NCBI GenBank assembly: GCA_043802345.1
Contig: JAZDLC010000466.1
Coordinates: forward strand, 1-16,386
Origin: JAZDLC01 sp043802345
Lineage (GTDB): Bacteria > Planctomycetota > B15-G4 > JADJEK01
Direction of reading: 5' to 3'
Length of the DNA stretch: 16,386 nt
In this document: positions 1 through 7,624 of the stretch, piece after piece
How positions within the stretch are numbered: position 1 is the first letter of the stretch
How the letters are laid out: each line of letters starts with the position of its first letter
Program-made: the position numbers and the translations under genes
Notes under the pieces: generated by a model
What the model was told of the DNA's origin: nothing
Database searches by the model: none
Seen by the model: the letters and a program-made list of their open reading frames with translations, nothing else

Positions 1-308
1 ATCCGCAAGAACAGGCCGTCCCGCGTGATTCCGGCGTTGTTCACCAGAATCTGCAGGCCACCCAGCTCCTTGAGGGTCTGCTGCACTGCCTGATCCGCGG
101 CGGAGAAGTCCGAAACGTCCGCACCCAGCGCGAGCGCCTTGCGGCCCAGCTCCCGCACCGCCGCGGCCCCCTCCTCAGCGCGCTCCTCGGTGATGTCCAC
201 AATCGCCACGTCCGCGCCCGCCTCCGCGAGCCGGAGCGCCACGGCCTTGCCGATTCCCTGGCAACCACCCGTCACCAGCGCCACCTTGCCTGAAAGATCC
301 ATGCTCAT
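1..308 (-). CDS. fabG: 3-oxoacyl-ACP reductase FabG, N-terminal part (cut by window edge)
   Basis: Short-chain dehydrogenase that reduces beta-ketoacyl-ACP to beta-hydroxyacyl-ACP in the fatty-acid elongation cycle, in the cytoplasm. The 102 visible codons cover the start of the Rossmann fold. The glycine-rich nucleotide loop TGGCQGIGK is at residues 14-21 and NNAG at 90-93, followed by ITRDGLFLR, which is typical of FabG. The Ser-Tyr-Lys catalytic part lies beyond the left edge. Two start codons are possible, MSMDLSG at 308 and MDLSG at 302. I prefer 308 because a GGAGAGG sequence lies about 8 nt upstream of it. The gene follows fabD by 35 nt in the rpmF-plsX-fabH-fabD-fabG operon. Residue 38, at the end of strand beta-2, is Asp (AIVDIT), a position linked to NAD(H) preference in SDR enzymes. 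Many FabGs use NADPH. Confidence 0.95.
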   Translation of the reverse strand, partial: MSMDLSGKVALVTGGCQGIGKAVALRLAEAGADVAIVDITEERAEEGAAAVRELGRKALALGADVSDFSAADQAVQQTLKELGGLQILVNNAGITRDGLFLR

Positions 309-343
309 CGTACGTGCCTCTCCATCACCACGCTCCTGACAGC

Positions 344-1285
344 TCAGGAGTAGTTCTTCAGGTCATCCAGTGTCAGCACGGGGACCCCGATGGACCCGGG
401 AGCGCCCTTCTTCAGGAGACCTGTCAGCACGCTTCCGGGAGCCGGTTCCACGTACGTCCGGATGCCCCGTTCGCAGAAGCGGCGGATCGTGTCCTCCCAC
501 AGGACCGGGCTGGTGACCTGTGCCGCCAGGTGAGCACGAATCCGCTCCGGATCGGAGACCCGATCGCCGGTGACGTTGGTGGAGAAGGGAATGGCGGGCG
601 GGCTGATCTCGATCGATGCCAGGGCGTCCCGGAGCGCTTCGGTGGCGCTCGCCATCAGCGGCGAGTGGAAGGCGCCGGCGACCTTGAGGCGCACCGTCCT
701 CCGAATCCCGAACTCCTTGGCCTTCTCCGCGGCCAGGTCCAGGGCGGCCACCGCGCCGGAGAGGGCGATCGATCCCGGGCAGAGATAGTTGGCCGGAACC
801 AGCACCCCCGCCGCCGAACCCGCATCCGCAAGTAGCTGGGCCTGTTCCCTGTCGGCCCCCAGCAGGGAGATCATGCCGCTGGGATTCCGCGTGGATGCGT
901 CCTGCATGGCTGCGCCGCGGATCCTCACCAGCCGCAAGGCGTCTTCCAGGGTCAGCGACCCTGCGAACCAGAGGGCGGTGTATTCACCGAGAGAGAGTCC
1001 GGCGGTCGCTGCGAACTGTTCCCTCTGAAGCCCCTTCTCGTGCCGGAGCGCCTCGACCACCGCGGCCGAGGTCGCCAGGATCGCGGGCTGGCAGATGTCG
1101 GTGTCTTCCAGCCGTTCGGCGGGCCCCTCCAGGATCAACTTCTTCAGGTTGATCCGAAGCACGTCGTTTGCCAGGTCCAGCACGGCCATCGCGGCCGGAA
1201 TGGCGGCCACGATTTCCGCGGCCATCCCCGGATGCTGCGCCCCCTGGCCCGGAAACAGAATCGCGCGGCTCACGCTGTCTACCAT
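344..1285 (-). CDS. fabD: Malonyl-CoA:ACP transacylase FabD
   Basis: Transfers malonyl from CoA to acyl carrier protein to supply the extender unit for fatty-acid synthesis. The 313-residue protein matches the family's usual length of about 310. The oxyanion-loop motif FPGQGAQ is at residues 11-17. The nucleophile is Ser98 in GLSLGEY, the carboxylate-binding Arg is Arg123 (RIRGAAM), and the catalytic His is His207 in GAFHSPLM. The usual His before the nucleophile (GHSLGE) is Leu here, a substitution I believe occurs in other bacterial lineages. An in-frame ATG at 1330 would add 15 residues inside fabH. The start MVDSVSRAILFPGQG at 1285 fits the family better and gives a 7-nt overlap with the fabH stop. 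The ribosome site is weak (GGTGG). Confidence 0.96.
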   Translation of the reverse strand: MVDSVSRAILFPGQGAQHPGMAAEIVAAIPAAMAVLDLANDVLRINLKKLILEGPAERLEDTDICQPAILATSAAVVEALRHEKGLQREQFAATAGLSLGEYTALWFAGSLTLEDALRLVRIRGAAMQDASTRNPSGMISLLGADREQAQLLADAGSAAGVLVPANYLCPGSIALSGAVAALDLAAEKAKEFGIRRTVRLKVAGAFHSPLMASATEALRDALASIEISPPAIPFSTNVTGDRVSDPERIRAHLAAQVTSPVLWEDTIRRFCERGIRTYVEPAPGSVLTGLLKKGAPGSIGVPVLTLDDLKNYS

Positions 1286-2268
1286 TTCAGAGCCACCGAT
1301 CCCCAGGTCAGGCCGGCACCGAAAGCGCACATCACCAGCAGCTTGCCCTGGAAGCGATCCAACGCCCCTGCCCGCCGGGCCTCGTCCATGCCGATGCCGA
1401 TGGAGGCCGCCGATGTGTTGCCGGTGCGCTCGATGTTGACCAGGACCTGGTCCTTCTCCAGGCCCAGGCGTTCCCGGGCCGACTCGATGATGCGCAGGTT
1501 GACCTGGTGCGGAATGACGTATCCGAGCTCCAGGTCAGGATGCAGCTCCTGCGCCTCCCTCACCAGTTGGACGAACTTGCTCACCGCGAACTTGTAGACT
1601 TCACGCCCCCTGAGGCGCATGTAATGTTCCCGCCGATCGATCGTCTCGTGGGAGGCCGGGCGCAGCGAGCCACCCGAGAGAATCGTGATGACGTCGGCCT
1701 TCTCCCCGTCCGTCCCCAGCGAGCCGGAGAGGATCTCACCCCGCTCGAACCGGCTCGAGACGATCGCCGCCCCGGCCCCGTCCCCGAAGAGGATGCAGGA
1801 CCCACGGTCCTGATAGTCGGTGATCTTGGAGAGCGACTCGACACCGATCACCAGGATGTTGTCGGCCTGTCCAGTGGCGACCATTCCCCTGGCGACATTC
1901 AGGCCATACATGTACCCGGCACAGGCGGCCTGGAGATCGAAGCAGCCGATCTCCCGGGCTCCCAGCCGGTGCTGCAGCAAGCAGGCCGTGGCCGGGAGCG
2001 GCAGATCCCCGGTGACCGTGGCCACGATGATCATGTCCAGATCCGTGGCGGCGAGCCCGGCGCTTTCCAGCGCCGCGCGGGAAGCGGCCATGGCCATGTC
2101 GGAGGTTGTCTCCCCCTCAGAGACCAGCCGCCTCTCCTTGATGCCGGTCCGTGTGGTGATCCACTCGTCCGACGTGTCCACCATCTGCTGCAGATCCTCG
2201 TTGGTGAGAACCCGCTCCGGCAAGAACGAACCCGTTCCCCGAATCCCAACAGGTCGAATGACCGTCAT
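1279..2268 (-). CDS. fabH: 3-oxoacyl-ACP synthase III FabH
   Basis: Starts fatty-acid chains by condensing an acyl-CoA primer, usually acetyl-CoA, with malonyl-ACP. The thiolase-fold protein is 329 residues, the normal length. The catalytic triad is complete: Cys116 in LQAACAGYMYG, His254 in VIPHQVNLRI and Asn284 in GNTSAAS. The N-terminal stretch with TSDEWITTRTGIKERR at 32-47 is characteristic of FabH rather than FabF/FabB. The start is well supported. Its ATG overlaps the plsX stop as ATGA, and a perfect AGGAGG lies 6 nt upstream, inside the end of plsX, so translation is probably coupled. The primer preference (straight or branched) cannot be read with confidence from the sequence. Confidence 0.97.
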   Translation of the reverse strand: MTVIRPVGIRGTGSFLPERVLTNEDLQQMVDTSDEWITTRTGIKERRLVSEGETTSDMAMAASRAALESAGLAATDLDMIIVATVTGDLPLPATACLLQHRLGAREIGCFDLQAACAGYMYGLNVARGMVATGQADNILVIGVESLSKITDYQDRGSCILFGDGAGAAIVSSRFERGEILSGSLGTDGEKADVITILSGGSLRPASHETIDRREHYMRLRGREVYKFAVSKFVQLVREAQELHPDLELGYVIPHQVNLRIIESARERLGLEKDQVLVNIERTGNTSAASIGIGMDEARRAGALDRFQGKLLVMCAFGAGLTWGSVALKW

Positions 2269-3335
2269 GCGGTGCCTCCTGTGTCGCCGTTCCGGTCGTT
2301 CGCCTCCGACCGCTCACGGCCTCTGATGACGCCGCCGAGCGCAGGACCTTTCGCCAGCCCTTCGACGATCTTCTCGTTGACTCCCGCCAGCAGGAACTGC
2401 TTTGAAACCCGGAGGGCGTTCGCGATGGCTCGCCGGCCGGATCGGCCGTGGCAGATGACGATCAACCCGTCCGTCCCCAGGAGCGGGGCTCCGCCGTATT
2501 CCGCGTAGTCCGTCTTGGCGAAGAGTTCCTTGCCGACCTTCTTCCAGACTCCACCCTCGGCGTCATTCGCATGCTGGCGAACCCCGGACTCCATCAGCCG
2601 GGCCATGAACGAGCCGAGCCCCTCCGAGACCTTGAGCACCACGTTGCCCACGAACCCCTCGCACACGATCACATCGCACCGGCCCGAAAACAGATCCTGC
2701 CCCTCGATGTTGCCGACGAAGTTGAGGTCGGATTGGTGGAAGAGTTCTCGCGTCTTCTGGATCAGAGGGCCACCCTTGGCGTCCTCCTCGCCGATGCTCA
2801 GCAGCCCGACGCGGGGTGATTCGAGGCCGTGAATGCCCACCCGGTAGGCCACCGCCATCTGGCCGTAGGTGTACAGGTCTTCCGGATGGCAGTGGATGTT
2901 GGCGCCCACGTCGATCAGCGTGACAGGCTCTGCCGCGGTGGCGAAGGTCGCCGCGATTCCGGGGCGCCGCACGCCAGGCAGCAGCCTGACCAGCAACGTG
3001 CCGGCGGCCACCATGGCGCCGGTGTTGCCGGCCGAGACCATCGCGCTGGCCAGACCGCCCCGGAGCAGCTTCGCTCCCAGGACGATCGAGGAGTTCCGCT
3101 TGCGCCGCAACGCCATGCCGGGATGTTCGTCCATCCCGATGACCTCCGGCGCATGGTGGATTTCGATCTCGGCGGCACGACCCTGCTGGCTCAGCCCCAG
3201 CTCGATCCGCTCCCGGTCCCCGACCAGGATGACTTCCTGCGGATCGACGAACCCCTCATCGACCGCCCGGAGCGCACCGGCAATAATCTCGATGGGGGCG
3301 TTGTCGCCCCCCATTGCATCCAGTGCGATCTTCAT
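2265..3335 (-). CDS. plsX: Phosphate acyltransferase PlsX
   Basis: Converts acyl-ACP and phosphate to acyl-phosphate, the donor for PlsY in the first acylation of glycerol-3-phosphate; it is a peripheral membrane enzyme. The protein is 356 residues with the hallmark start MKIALDAMGGDNAP. Other family-typical blocks are VSAGNTGAMVAAGTLL near residue 100, DVGANIHCHPEDL near 142 and CEGFVGNVVLK near 225. The C-terminus runs on about 20 residues past the family core as a hydrophilic tail (RGRERSEANDRNGD). That tail's DNA also carries the fabH ribosome site. The ATG at 3335 is preceded by TGAGG about 8 nt upstream. The gene lies 42 nt after rpmF and overlaps fabH by 4 nt, the classic rpmF-plsX-fabH order. 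Confidence 0.97.
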   Translation of the reverse strand: MKIALDAMGGDNAPIEIIAGALRAVDEGFVDPQEVILVGDRERIELGLSQQGRAAEIEIHHAPEVIGMDEHPGMALRRKRNSSIVLGAKLLRGGLASAMVSAGNTGAMVAAGTLLVRLLPGVRRPGIAATFATAAEPVTLIDVGANIHCHPEDLYTYGQMAVAYRVGIHGLESPRVGLLSIGEEDAKGGPLIQKTRELFHQSDLNFVGNIEGQDLFSGRCDVIVCEGFVGNVVLKVSEGLGSFMARLMESGVRQHANDAEGGVWKKVGKELFAKTDYAEYGGAPLLGTDGLIVICHGRSGRRAIANALRVSKQFLLAGVNEKIVEGLAKGPALGGVIRGRERSEANDRNGDTGGTA

Positions 3336-3377
3336 CCAGCGACCTCAGAGTGGCGGGTCATCCAGCGGAACCGGCTG

Positions 3378-3569
3378 TCAGGATTCCGAGTCGGAGGGCG
3401 GAGGAAGCACCTCGGTGCCGCGATAGTACCCGCACGAATCACAGACAGTGTGCGGCTTTATCACGCTACCACAGCGGGGGCAGTCGCTCATCGCGGGTAT
3501 GGACAAGGCAAGGTGGGCGCGTCGCTTACGCTTTCGATGCTTCGACGTCTTGCGCTTCGGGACGGCCAT
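3378..3569 (-). CDS. rpmF: 50S ribosomal protein L32
   Basis: Small protein of the large ribosomal subunit. The 63 residues begin MAVPKRKTSKHRKRKRRAH, the standard basic L32 start. Four zinc-ligand cysteines follow in two pairs, CPRCG and CDSCGYY, so this is the zinc-binding form of L32. The frame is open upstream to 3668, but the extra 33 residues look like leader DNA. GAGG lies 8 nt ahead of the ATG at 3569. The C-terminus has a Pro/Ser/acidic tail. The gene is first in the fatty-acid and phospholipid operon. The YceD (DUF177) gene that often precedes rpmF is absent; alaS is the next gene upstream. Confidence 0.96.
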   Translation of the reverse strand: MAVPKRKTSKHRKRKRRAHLALSIPAMSDCPRCGSVIKPHTVCDSCGYYRGTEVLPPPSDSES

Positions 3570-3640
3570 GGTTTTGCCTCGGCTGGTCTCTAGAGGGGGG
3601 TGCCAGTCACTCGACGCGGCACTCGCCGCCAAATCGCGAC

Positions 3641-3668
3641 ATTCTAGGTGGCTCCAGGCCTGGTTCAA
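3641..3668 (-). promoter_or_regulatory. Sigma70-type promoter of the rpmF-plsX-fab operon
   Basis: On the minus strand, -35 TTGAAC (3668-3663) and -10 TAGAAT (3646-3641) are separated by 16 nt. They match the consensus at 4/6 and 5/6. The predicted start is near 3634, leaving a leader of about 65 nt before rpmF. This is the only intergenic space (161 nt) upstream of the operon. The spacer opens with the palindrome CCAGGCCTGG. The motif GATTGAACC occurs twice, 22 nt apart, with the second copy covering the -35 box, so an operator here is possible but unproven. Confidence 0.6.
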
Positions 3669-3680
3669 TCCAAATCTGAC

Positions 3681-3708
3681 CAGGGTTCAATCCCATGGAA
3701 TCACCCTG
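3681..3708 (-). terminator. Possible hairpin after alaS
   Basis: Between the alaS stop and the rpmF promoter the minus strand reads CAGGGT, 16 nt, then ACCCTG: a 6-bp stem with a partial inner stem (ATTC/GGAT). It lies 23 nt after the alaS stop. No U-rich tract follows (GTCAGATTTGG), so it is a poor intrinsic terminator. The right arm also contains one of the two GATTGAACC repeats, so it may instead belong to the rpmF control region. Confidence 0.3.
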
Positions 3709-3730
3709 AAGGCTCCATTCAGGCTAATCC

Positions 3731-6400
3731 TCACCCCTCCGAGAGCCTGGTCCGCAGATCCCGGTCGGCTGCCGCCAGCGCGTCCGCGAGAGCGGATGGG
3801 TCGCCGCCCTGGCCCTGAGCCATGTCCGGCCGCCCGCCTCCACCCCCACCGAGCGCCTGGCCGAGCTGCCTCGCGATCTCGCCCGCCTTGACGCCCTTCC
3901 CCACCGCCTCCTTCCCGCAAGCCACGACCAGAGCGACCCGCTCCCCCTCGACTCCGGCGAGAATGGCCACGCCTTCCGCATGATCGCGGATGATCTGGTC
4001 CGCGAGGCTGCGCAGTTCCTGCTGCCCCACGCCCTCGAGCGTCTGTGAGAACAGGGTCACGCCACCCAGATCGGTCCCACCCGCCAGCAGACCACCTGCG
4101 GCCTTGCTGGCGGTTTCCCGCTTCGTCCGGGCGATCTCCTTCTCCAGTTTCGAACGTTCCTTCAGGAGCCCCTCGACCCTCGCGGGAAGCTCCTCGTCAC
4201 GAGTCTTCAGCAGGGTGGAAAGCCGCCGCGACAGCCGGAAGTTGTCGCGCACGGATGACAGCGCCTGGCACCCCGTCAGAGCCGTGATGCGCCGCACGCC
4301 GGCCGCGATGGCGCTCTCACCCTGGATCCGGAACAGACCGATTTGTCCGGTGTTCTCGCAGTGGGTGCCGCCGCACAACTCCACGCTGTTGAACCCCAGG
4401 CCCTTCTCCTCGTCGAGCACGCTCACCACGCGGACCGAGTCGCCGTACTTCTCGCCGAACAGGGCCATCGCCCCCTCCTGCCGGGCGGCCTCGTACGGCT
4501 TCTCGCAGGTCTCTACCGGCAGGCAGGAAAGAACCTGCTGATTGACCAGATCCTCGATCTGCTCGGCCTGCTCGTTCGAGAGCCCGCCGCGGGAGGTGTA
4601 GTCAAAGCGCAGGTAGTCCGGATGCACCAGCGAGCCGGCCTGGGTGACGCTCTCGCCCAGCACCTTTCTGAGCGCCCAGTGCAGCAGGTGCGTGGCGGTG
4701 TGATTGCGGATCGTGTCCAGGCGCCTGTACGGATCAACCTCCACCCGCACCGACTGCCCGACCGCCAGGCTTCCCTGCTCTAGCTCGACCTGGTGCAGCT
4801 GGTACCCCTCCGACTTCTTCGTGTCGACGATCGCCGCGCTGCCACCATCCTCAAAGAGGAGGCGGCCCGTGTCCCCGACCTGCCCGCCGCTCTCCCCGTA
4901 GCAGGGAGTCCGGTCCAGCACCACCACGACCCTCCCGCTGGACGCCGCTTCCACGAGCTTGCCCGCTTCCGAAAGCAAGGCGACAACCCGGGCCTCGTCC
5001 TGGAGGCGCTCGTATCCGGTGAAACGGGTCGGGTCGACCCTCCCCTTCAGCATGCCGGCCGGACCGGTGCCGAAGATGTCGGAGGCAATCTGTGATCCGG
5101 CCCGGGCCCGTTCCCGCTGGGCGGCCATCTCCTGCTCGTACCCGGCCTCGTCCACCTGGTACCCCCGGTCCTCGCATGATCTGCGGGTGATGTCGAACGG
5201 GAAACCGGCCGTATCCCAGAGAAAGAAGGCGTCCCGACCCGACAGGGTCCGGCCCTTGCACTTCTTCAGCATCGCGGCCAGCCTCTCGTAACCGATCCGG
5301 TAGACCTCGCCGAAGCGCTCCTCCTCAACGGCGATGGTCTCCTGGATGAGGCCCTGATGCTCGCGAATCTCCGGGTAGGCGGAGCCCATCGCCTCCACCA
5401 CGCCCGGCACGACCTCCGAAAGACCGGGCCGGTCGCGGCCCAACTCCAGCAGGTCCACCGCCGCGCGCCGGACGATCTTCCGCACCACGTAGCCGCGTCC
5501 TTCGTTTCCAGGCCGCACTCCGTCGGCGATGCAGAAGGTCGCCGCGCGGACATGGTCCGCGATCCGCTTGATCTTCACGTCCGACGCATCCGCCGCGCCG
5601 TACGAGACGCCCGACGTATCCACGATGCGGGCCATGATCGGCTCGAACAGATCAATCTCGAAGTTGTTCGGCTTCTCCTGGAGCACCCGGAGTATCCGCT
5701 CGAAGCCCGCCCCCGTATCGATGTTCCTGCGTGGCAGCGGCTGGAGTTGGTTCACGCCGGTCCGATCGAACTGTGTGAACACCAGGTTCCAGATCTCCAC
5801 GTAGCGGTCACTGTCTCCCGCTGGATCGGACGCCACCCCCTGCTTCAGGGAGGCGGAAGGCCCGAAGTCGAAGTAGATCTCCGAACAGGGGCCGCACGGA
5901 CCGTTGGGGCCCTTCGACGGCGCTTCCGCCGGCCAGAAGTTATCCTCTGCCCCGTAACGCCAGATCCGCTCCTTCGGCATGCCGATCTCCTCTTCCCAGA
6001 TCCTCGCCGCCTCGTCGTCGTCGAGGTAGACGGTCATCGCCAACCGCTCTCTCGGCAGCGCCAACTCCTTCTCCAGGAACTCCATGGCCCAGCGGATCGC
6101 CTCGACCTTGAAGTAGTCCCCGAACGAGAAATTGCCGAGCATCTCGAAGAAGGTGTGATGCGAGCGGGTCCTGCCCACGTTGTCCAGATCGGGCATCCGC
6201 AGGCACTTCTGGGAGGACGTGGCGCGGATCAGGTCGGGCGGCGCCTTGCCGAGGAAGGCGTCCTTGAACTGATTCATCCCGGCGCCGGTGAACAGCACCG
6301 AAGCGTCTCCCTCCGGCACGAGGGAATCGGAGGGAAACACCTTGTGGTCCTTCCCCCGAAAGAACTCCAGGTACCGCTGGCGAAGTTCGTCGGCTCTCAT
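3731..6400 (-). CDS. alaS: Alanyl-tRNA synthetase
   Basis: Class II synthetase that charges tRNA-Ala and edits mischarged Ser or Gly. The 889 residues match the full-length bacterial enzyme. The catalytic domain shows GAGMNQFKDAFLG (39-51) and the long conserved block RATSSQKCLRMPDLDNVGRT (59-78). Motif 3 is DTGAGFERIL (228-237). The editing domain has the metal ligands His567 and His571 (HTATH) plus Cys676 and His680 (CGGTH). The C-Ala domain ends with the usual glycine-rich LGGGGGGRPDMAQG segment. The ATG at 6400 overlaps the recA stop as ATGA. The same frame stays open to 6673, but that extension is out-of-frame translation of recA's tail. There is no strong ribosome site, so translation probably depends on coupling to recA. 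Confidence 0.97.
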   Translation of the reverse strand: MRADELRQRYLEFFRGKDHKVFPSDSLVPEGDASVLFTGAGMNQFKDAFLGKAPPDLIRATSSQKCLRMPDLDNVGRTRSHHTFFEMLGNFSFGDYFKVEAIRWAMEFLEKELALPRERLAMTVYLDDDEAARIWEEEIGMPKERIWRYGAEDNFWPAEAPSKGPNGPCGPCSEIYFDFGPSASLKQGVASDPAGDSDRYVEIWNLVFTQFDRTGVNQLQPLPRRNIDTGAGFERILRVLQEKPNNFEIDLFEPIMARIVDTSGVSYGAADASDVKIKRIADHVRAATFCIADGVRPGNEGRGYVVRKIVRRAAVDLLELGRDRPGLSEVVPGVVEAMGSAYPEIREHQGLIQETIAVEEERFGEVYRIGYERLAAMLKKCKGRTLSGRDAFFLWDTAGFPFDITRRSCEDRGYQVDEAGYEQEMAAQRERARAGSQIASDIFGTGPAGMLKGRVDPTRFTGYERLQDEARVVALLSEAGKLVEAASSGRVVVVLDRTPCYGESGGQVGDTGRLLFEDGGSAAIVDTKKSEGYQLHQVELEQGSLAVGQSVRVEVDPYRRLDTIRNHTATHLLHWALRKVLGESVTQAGSLVHPDYLRFDYTSRGGLSNEQAEQIEDLVNQQVLSCLPVETCEKPYEAARQEGAMALFGEKYGDSVRVVSVLDEEKGLGFNSVELCGGTHCENTGQIGLFRIQGESAIAAGVRRITALTGCQALSSVRDNFRLSRRLSTLLKTRDEELPARVEGLLKERSKLEKEIARTKRETASKAAGGLLAGGTDLGGVTLFSQTLEGVGQQELRSLADQIIRDHAEGVAILAGVEGERVALVVACGKEAVGKGVKAGEIARQLGQALGGGGGGRPDMAQGQGGDPSALADALAAADRDLRTRLSEG

Positions 6401-7572
6401 CGCTTCGGGGGAGACTTCGCGGGAGACTTTCCGGCCTGCACCGAGACAGGCGTCACGCCACGTGTCGCCGCCACTCCCTCTGCCGCCGCTGCTGCCGCTG
6501 CTGCCGTCGCCGGTGCCGCGGCCGGTGCCGGCCCCGCTGCCGGGGGCTCCTTGGGAGCCAACGCCGCGCGCACCTCGCCATCCACCTTCTTCAACATCTC
6601 CGGGTTTGCCTTCAGCACCTCGATGCTGCGCTCCCGGCCCTGCCCCAGCCGCTCGCCCTTGTAGCCGTACCACGATCCGGACTTCTCGATGACCTTGTGC
6701 AGCACCCCGAGATCAAGCACGTCACCGATGTAGTTGATGCCCACGTTGAAGATGATGTCGAACTCGGCCTTCCGGAAGGGCGGCGCGCATTTGTTCTTGA
6801 CCACCGTGACCTTCGTGCGGTTGCCGATACTCTCGTCTCCGGACTTGATCTGGCCGATCCGGCGGATGTCCAGCCGCACGGAGGCGTAGAACTTCAGCGC
6901 CCGCCCGCCGCTGGTGGTTTCCGGACTGCCGAAGAAGACCCCGATCTTCTCCCGGATCTGGTTGATGAAGATCACGGTGGTGTGGGCGCGACTGATGGCG
7001 GCGGTCAGCTTCCGCAGCGCCTGCGACATGAGGCGCGCCTGGAGCCCCACATGCGCGTCACCCATCTCGCCCGCCAGCTCCGCCTTGGGCACCAGCGCCG
7101 CCACCGAGTCGATGACGATGATGTCAAAGGCGCCCGACTTGACCAGGATCTCGCAGATGTCCAGCGCCTCCTCGCCCGACATCGGCTGGGAGACCTTGAA
7201 CCGCGCTCCACTCGTGTCGACGCCCAGCTTGGCGGCATAGATCGGATCGAATGCGTGCTCCGCGTCGATGAACGCCGCGTAGCCGCCCGTTTTCTGCGCC
7301 TCCGCGATCACGTGCAGGGTCAGCGTGGTCTTGCCGGAAGACTCCGGGCCGTAGATTTCGACGACCCGGCCCCGCGGGAGCCCCTTGCCGCCCAGCGCGA
7401 TATCGAGCGAGAGCGAGCCGGTGGAAATCCCATCCTCGACCTGGGCCTCGCCGTCGAGGCTCATAATCGCCCCCTGGCCGTACTGCCGCTCGATCTGCGA
7501 GAGGGCCGCGTCGACGGCCGCGGCCTTGGCCTTGGCCTTCAGCTCCGGGTTGCTGTCTGTCTTGCTCACCAT
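6397..7572 (-). CDS. recA: Recombinase RecA with long Ala/Pro, basic C-terminal tail
   Basis: DNA-dependent ATPase for homologous recombination and, where LexA exists, SOS induction. The 391-residue protein has Walker A GPESSGKT (75-82), Walker B IIVIDS (151-156) and the L2 DNA-binding loop around GVFFGSPETTSGG (211-223). The core ends near residue 338. The last 50 residues are an Ala/Pro-rich linker (about 342-370) followed by a basic end, GKSPAKSPPKR. This contrasts with the acidic tail of E. coli RecA. The start at 7572 has GGAAG 8 nt upstream. Only 52 nt separate it from thpR, with no convincing promoter or LexA-type palindrome, so it probably sits in a pfkB-thpR-recA-alaS transcript. No recX lies between recA and alaS. 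Confidence 0.98.
   Translation of the reverse strand: MVSKTDSNPELKAKAKAAAVDAALSQIERQYGQGAIMSLDGEAQVEDGISTGSLSLDIALGGKGLPRGRVVEIYGPESSGKTTLTLHVIAEAQKTGGYAAFIDAEHAFDPIYAAKLGVDTSGARFKVSQPMSGEEALDICEILVKSGAFDIIVIDSVAALVPKAELAGEMGDAHVGLQARLMSQALRKLTAAISRAHTTVIFINQIREKIGVFFGSPETTSGGRALKFYASVRLDIRRIGQIKSGDESIGNRTKVTVVKNKCAPPFRKAEFDIIFNVGINYIGDVLDLGVLHKVIEKSGSWYGYKGERLGQGRERSIEVLKANPEMLKKVDGEVRAALAPKEPPAAGPAPAAAPATAAAAAAAAEGVAATRGVTPVSVQAGKSPAKSPPKR
6463..6549 (-). repeat. GCC/GCT-rich low-complexity tract in the recA tail
   Basis: The DNA for RecA residues about 342-370 consists largely of alanine codons (GCC, GCG, GCT, GCA) and proline codons, including a run of eight or more consecutive alanines. 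It is a simple trinucleotide-like tract of the kind that can change length by slippage. The frame stays open through it into the conserved alaS start overlap, so it is coding sequence and not a disrupted end. Confidence 0.6.
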
Positions 7573-7624
7573 GCGTGAATCTTCCGTGGTCAGGTTGTCT
7601 TGGGGGAGTGGGAATCGAATGGTA

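Noticed and set aside
344..1330. FabD starting at 1330
   Set aside because: The added 15 residues (MRFRCRPDLGIGGSE) overlap the conserved C-terminus of fabH and have no counterpart in FabD; the ATG at 1285 gives the family start.
1168..2508. A 446-codon open frame on the plus strand opposite fabH and plsX
   Set aside because: It is antisense to two complete, conserved enzymes and has no recognisable domain, and its open length is explained by the high GC content of the opposite strand.
5357..6664. A 435-codon plus-strand frame opposite alaS
   Set aside because: It is antisense to a complete AlaS with all motifs in place, and no family resemblance is seen.
6401..6673. A 91-residue N-terminal extension of AlaS, or a recA-alaS overlap longer than 4 nt
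   Set aside because: The extra residues are a Gly/Ser/Arg-rich out-of-frame reading of the recA tail; AlaS homologues start at MRADELRQRYLEFF, and the ATGA overlap gives a natural start.
7589..7624. tRNA-like 3' end (TTCGATTCCCACTCCCCCA) on the minus strand between thpR and recA
   Set aside because: The matching 5' half of the T-stem is TACCA instead of GTGGG, no acceptor partner or anticodon arm lies upstream, and thpR coding sequence occupies that space.
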